Origin: Candidatus Methanoplasma sp.
Lineage (GTDB): Archaea; Thermoplasmatota; Thermoplasmata; Methanomassiliicoccales; Methanomethylophilaceae
Direction: 5' to 3'
DNA length: 7,941 nt
Assembly (NCBI GenBank): GCA_031274665.1
Contig: JAISPV010000104.1
Coordinates: 1-7,941 of the forward strand
In this document: piece after piece, positions 5,821 to 7,941 of the stretch
Layout: each line of letters starts with the position of its first letter
How positions within the stretch are numbered: the stretch's first letter is position 1
The notes under the pieces: model-generated
Databases searched by the model: none
Seen by the model: the letters and a program-made list of their open reading frames with translations, nothing else
What the model was told of the DNA's origin: nothing
Program-made: the position numbers and the translations under genes

Positions 5821-7085
5821 AGATAGAAAAGGTATGGGCAAGGGAGGTCCTGGACTCCAGGGGGAATCCCACCGTTGAGGCGGAACTCACGGTAGGCGGG
5901 AAGAGAATAACGGCGATAGCTCCGTCAGGAGCCTCCACCGGCACGTGGGAGGCCCATGAACTGAGGGACGGAGGAGACAGATACGGGGGGAAAGGCGTCC
6001 TTAAAGCGGTCGAGAACATAAGGGGCGAGATATCCAGGGCGCTTGTGGGAATGGACCCATCGGACCAAAGGACGATCGACTATACCCTCATTGACCTGGA
6101 CGGCACCGATAACAAGACCCGGCTGGGCGGGAACGCATTGGTCGCCGTCTCTCTGGCGGCGGTCAAGGCAGGCGCCTACGCGCTCGGCAAAGAGGTATAT
6201 GAGCATGTCGGGGACGACCATGTCACGCTTCCGGTGCCGATGTTCAACATCATCAACGGGGGAAAGCACGCAGGCGGAGGTCTCAAGATACAGGAATGCA
6301 TGATAGTTCCCGCAGGCGCAGGATCATTCTCCGAAGGATTGAGGATATCTTCAGAGATCTACATGGAACTGAAGTCCATATTAAAGAAAAAATACGGGGC
6401 GGGTTCGATCAACATCGGCGACGAGGGCGGGTTCGCGCCTCCGTTGGGAACGGTCGAAGAGGCATTGGAAACGATATTGACCGCGGTATCCGGAGCCGGT
6501 TATTCACCCGGAAGCGATGTGTTCCTCGCGATCGATGCAGCATCCTCCGAATTCTATAACGACGGCATCTACGAAGTGGACGGCCAAGAACTCACCCCCG
6601 GGGAACTGGCAGATCATTATGCGTCCCTTGCCGGGAAGTTCCCGCTGATAAGCATCGAGGACCCATTCTTTGAGGATGATTTCGACACCACCGCCGAACT
6701 GACCTCGATGATCGGCAGCAAGGTGCAGGTGGTCGGCGACGATCTGTTCGTGACGAACACCAGGCGTCTCTGCAAAGGGATCGAGATGGGCGCTGCGAAT
6801 GCGTTGCTCCTTAAGGTCAACCAGATAGGCACGATAACCGAATCCGCCGATGCCGCACGGATGAGCTTCGACAACGGTTATAACGTGGTCGTCTCCCACA
6901 GGTCGGGAGAGTCCGAGGATACGACAATAGCGGACCTTTCTGTGGGCTGGGGTTCCGGAGAGATAAAGACCGGGGCGCCGGCAAGGGGAGAGCGTACGGC
7001 AAAATACAACAGGCTGCTGAGGATAGAAGAGGAACTCGGCTCAAAGGCGGTCTTCCCAGGAAAGAAAGTATTCGGGTCGTGGTAA
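5817..7085 (+). CDS. eno: Enolase (phosphopyruvate hydratase)
   Basis: Interconverts 2-phosphoglycerate and phosphoenolpyruvate in glycolysis/gluconeogenesis, in the cytoplasm as an oligomer. The 422 aa match the family length. The N-terminal domain opens with the conserved REVLDSRGNPTVE (residues 9-21) and the mobile loop APSGASTGTWEA (35-46). The barrel domain shows NGGKHAGGGLKIQE (147-160), NIGDEGGFAPP (199-209, catalytic Glu203), and the Mg ligands Asp240 (AIDAAS), Glu281 (IEDPFF) and Asp308 (GDDL). It also has catalytic Lys333 (LLKVNQIGT), SHRSGESED (360-368) and the closing GAPARGERTAKYNRLLRIE (386-404). All catalytic residues are intact. It starts within the stop codon of the receiver-DUF835 gene (ATGA) and the next gene begins one base after its TAA, so it is the middle of a tight cluster. 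It is the only gene here ending in TAA. Confidence 0.98.
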   Translation: MKIEKVWAREVLDSRGNPTVEAELTVGGKRITAIAPSGASTGTWEAHELRDGGDRYGGKGVLKAVENIRGEISRALVGMDPSDQRTIDYTLIDLDGTDNKTRLGGNALVAVSLAAVKAGAYALGKEVYEHVGDDHVTLPVPMFNIINGGKHAGGGLKIQECMIVPAGAGSFSEGLRISSEIYMELKSILKKKYGAGSINIGDEGGFAPPLGTVEEALETILTAVSGAGYSPGSDVFLAIDAASSEFYNDGIYEVDGQELTPGELADHYASLAGKFPLISIEDPFFEDDFDTTAELTSMIGSKVQVVGDDLFVTNTRRLCKGIEMGAANALLLKVNQIGTITESADAARMSFDNGYNVVVSHRSGESEDTTIADLSVGWGSGEIKTGAPARGERTAKYNRLLRIEEELGSKAVFPGKKVFGSW

Positions 7086-7086
7086 C

Positions 7087-7941
7087 ATGGAAAAGTTGTT
7101 CATCGCTGACGAGAAGGATGTACGTGAGGGGAACACGATGGATATCTACTTTGAGCGCACAAAGAGGATCCTGGAGGCCTCCGGGCTGTCTGAGACAAAG
7201 GTATGCGCAGAGATAACCGGAAGCTCCCTGCCGAGAGACTGGGAGTGGGCAGTGTTCTGCGGACTCGAAGAGGTAATAAGGCTTGCCGAAGGTCAGCCGA
7301 TATCGATATCGGCCGTGCCGGAGGGCACTGTGTTCAGGACAAGGACGGCAGACAGCGTAAGGGTGCCTCTGATGAACGTTTTCGGCGCCTATTCCGATTT
7401 CGGGGTATTGGAAACGGCGATCCTCGGGATGCTGTGTCAGCCGTCCGGAATAGCCACTTCGGCCGCACGCACCAAGATAGCGGCCAAGAACAAGACCGTC
7501 CTGGCGTTTGGCAACAGAAGGATGCATCCCGCCATATCGGGAGTTTTGGACAGGTCCTCTTACATAGGAGGATGCGACGCTGTATCGTCGAAGATAGGAG
7601 GGGACATAATAGGAAAGGAACCCGTCGGAACGGTCCCTCACACGCTGATGCTGCTTATGGGAAGCAACGATGCGGCATTCAGAGCCTTCGACAGAGTGAT
7701 AGAGAAGGAGGTCCCAAGGATAATGCTGATCGATACATTCTCAGACGAGAGGGCGGCGGCATTGGAGGCCTGCAGTTCCATCAAGGACCTGAAAGGCGTA
7801 AGGCTGGATACACCAGGGTCCAGAAGAGGCAACTTCAAAGAGTTGATCAACGAGGTCCGCTGGGAGCTGGACATGAACGGCCACAGGGATGTGGACATCA
7901 TCGTCTCCGGCGGATTGGACGAGGCATCGATCGCCAAGATC
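7087..7941 (+). CDS. Nicotinate phosphoribosyltransferase, archaeal type (3' end outside window)
   Basis: Adds phosphoribose from PRPP to nicotinate to make nicotinate mononucleotide, the entry step of NAD salvage (Preiss-Handler route). The frame is open from ATG 7087 to the window end: 285 codons of an enzyme usually near 390 aa. Visible: N-terminal FIADEKDVREGNTMDIYFERT (residues 5-25), VPEGTVFRTR (77-86), a central ALAF-type strand with RRMHPAISGVLDRSSYIGG (143-161), the active-site GTVPHTLMLLMGS (181-193), and RIMLIDTFSDE (211-221). Toward the end come VRLDTPGSRRGNF (241-253) and VSGGLDEASI (274-283), the phosphate-binding strand of the quinolinate-PRT-like fold. These match the archaeal (Thermoplasma-type) enzyme. 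It begins one base after the enolase stop, with GGTAA and little ribosome binding site of its own, so it probably depends on coupled translation. Confidence 0.93.
   Translation, partial: MEKLFIADEKDVREGNTMDIYFERTKRILEASGLSETKVCAEITGSSLPRDWEWAVFCGLEEVIRLAEGQPISISAVPEGTVFRTRTADSVRVPLMNVFGAYSDFGVLETAILGMLCQPSGIATSAARTKIAAKNKTVLAFGNRRMHPAISGVLDRSSYIGGCDAVSSKIGGDIIGKEPVGTVPHTLMLLMGSNDAAFRAFDRVIEKEVPRIMLIDTFSDERAAALEACSSIKDLKGVRLDTPGSRRGNFKELINEVRWELDMNGHRDVDIIVSGGLDEASIAKI

Noticed and set aside
6817..7641. A long (274-codon) minus-strand open frame
   Set aside because: It lies opposite enolase and NAPRT, both with intact conserved motifs; the composition is arginine/serine/tyrosine-rich, as expected of an antisense shadow.

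Overview
This window looks like a piece of an archaeal chromosome. The S-adenosylmethionine synthetase is the archaeal type, there is a free-standing ribosomal protein L40e, and the enolase and nicotinate phosphoribosyltransferase have archaeal-style motifs. There is also a receiver-DUF835 protein, a combination typical of Thermoplasmatota and related Euryarchaeota. Promoters are TATA-like and ribosome binding sites are GGAGG-like. Arginine is mostly AGG/AGA. Of the nine visible stop codons eight are TGA, one is TAA and none is TAG. Together these suggest a Methanomassiliicoccales-type methanogen (Methanomethylophilaceae or relatives). That placement is an inference and no single marker here proves it.

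Left part (1-3556, all + strand): the 3' end of RNase Z (tRNA 3' processing), then a probable three-gene operon. The operon holds S-adenosylmethionine synthetase, a winged-helix regulator with an uncharacterised C-terminal domain (DUF4443-like), and a xylose-isomerase-like TIM-barrel enzyme of unknown substrate. Gaps inside it are 27 and 29 bases. It ends at a short hairpin followed by a T-run near 3601.

Middle part (3628-4480, - strand): a TetR-family repressor whose stop codon overlaps by four bases (ATGA) the start of a small zinc-ribbon gene. That second gene is broken by a one-base frameshift at a G-run (3804-3806). It is invisible as a single open frame but reads through clearly once one G is restored. 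The TetR promoter carries a perfect 18-base palindrome (4498-4515), the likely autoregulatory operator.

Right part (4643-7941, + strand): ribosomal protein L40e (49 aa) with its own promoter, then a tight cluster of a receiver-DUF835 protein, enolase (ATGA overlap) and nicotinate phosphoribosyltransferase (one-base gap, cut by the window end). This places a phosphorelay-type protein in the same transcript as a glycolytic/gluconeogenic enzyme and an NAD-salvage enzyme.

With the zinc-ribbon gene recognised, no gene-free stretch exceeds about 160 bases. I see no mobile element, CRISPR array, tRNA or rRNA. The most notable items are the frameshifted zinc-ribbon gene with its TetR partner and operator, and the receiver-DUF835/enolase/NAPRT cluster.
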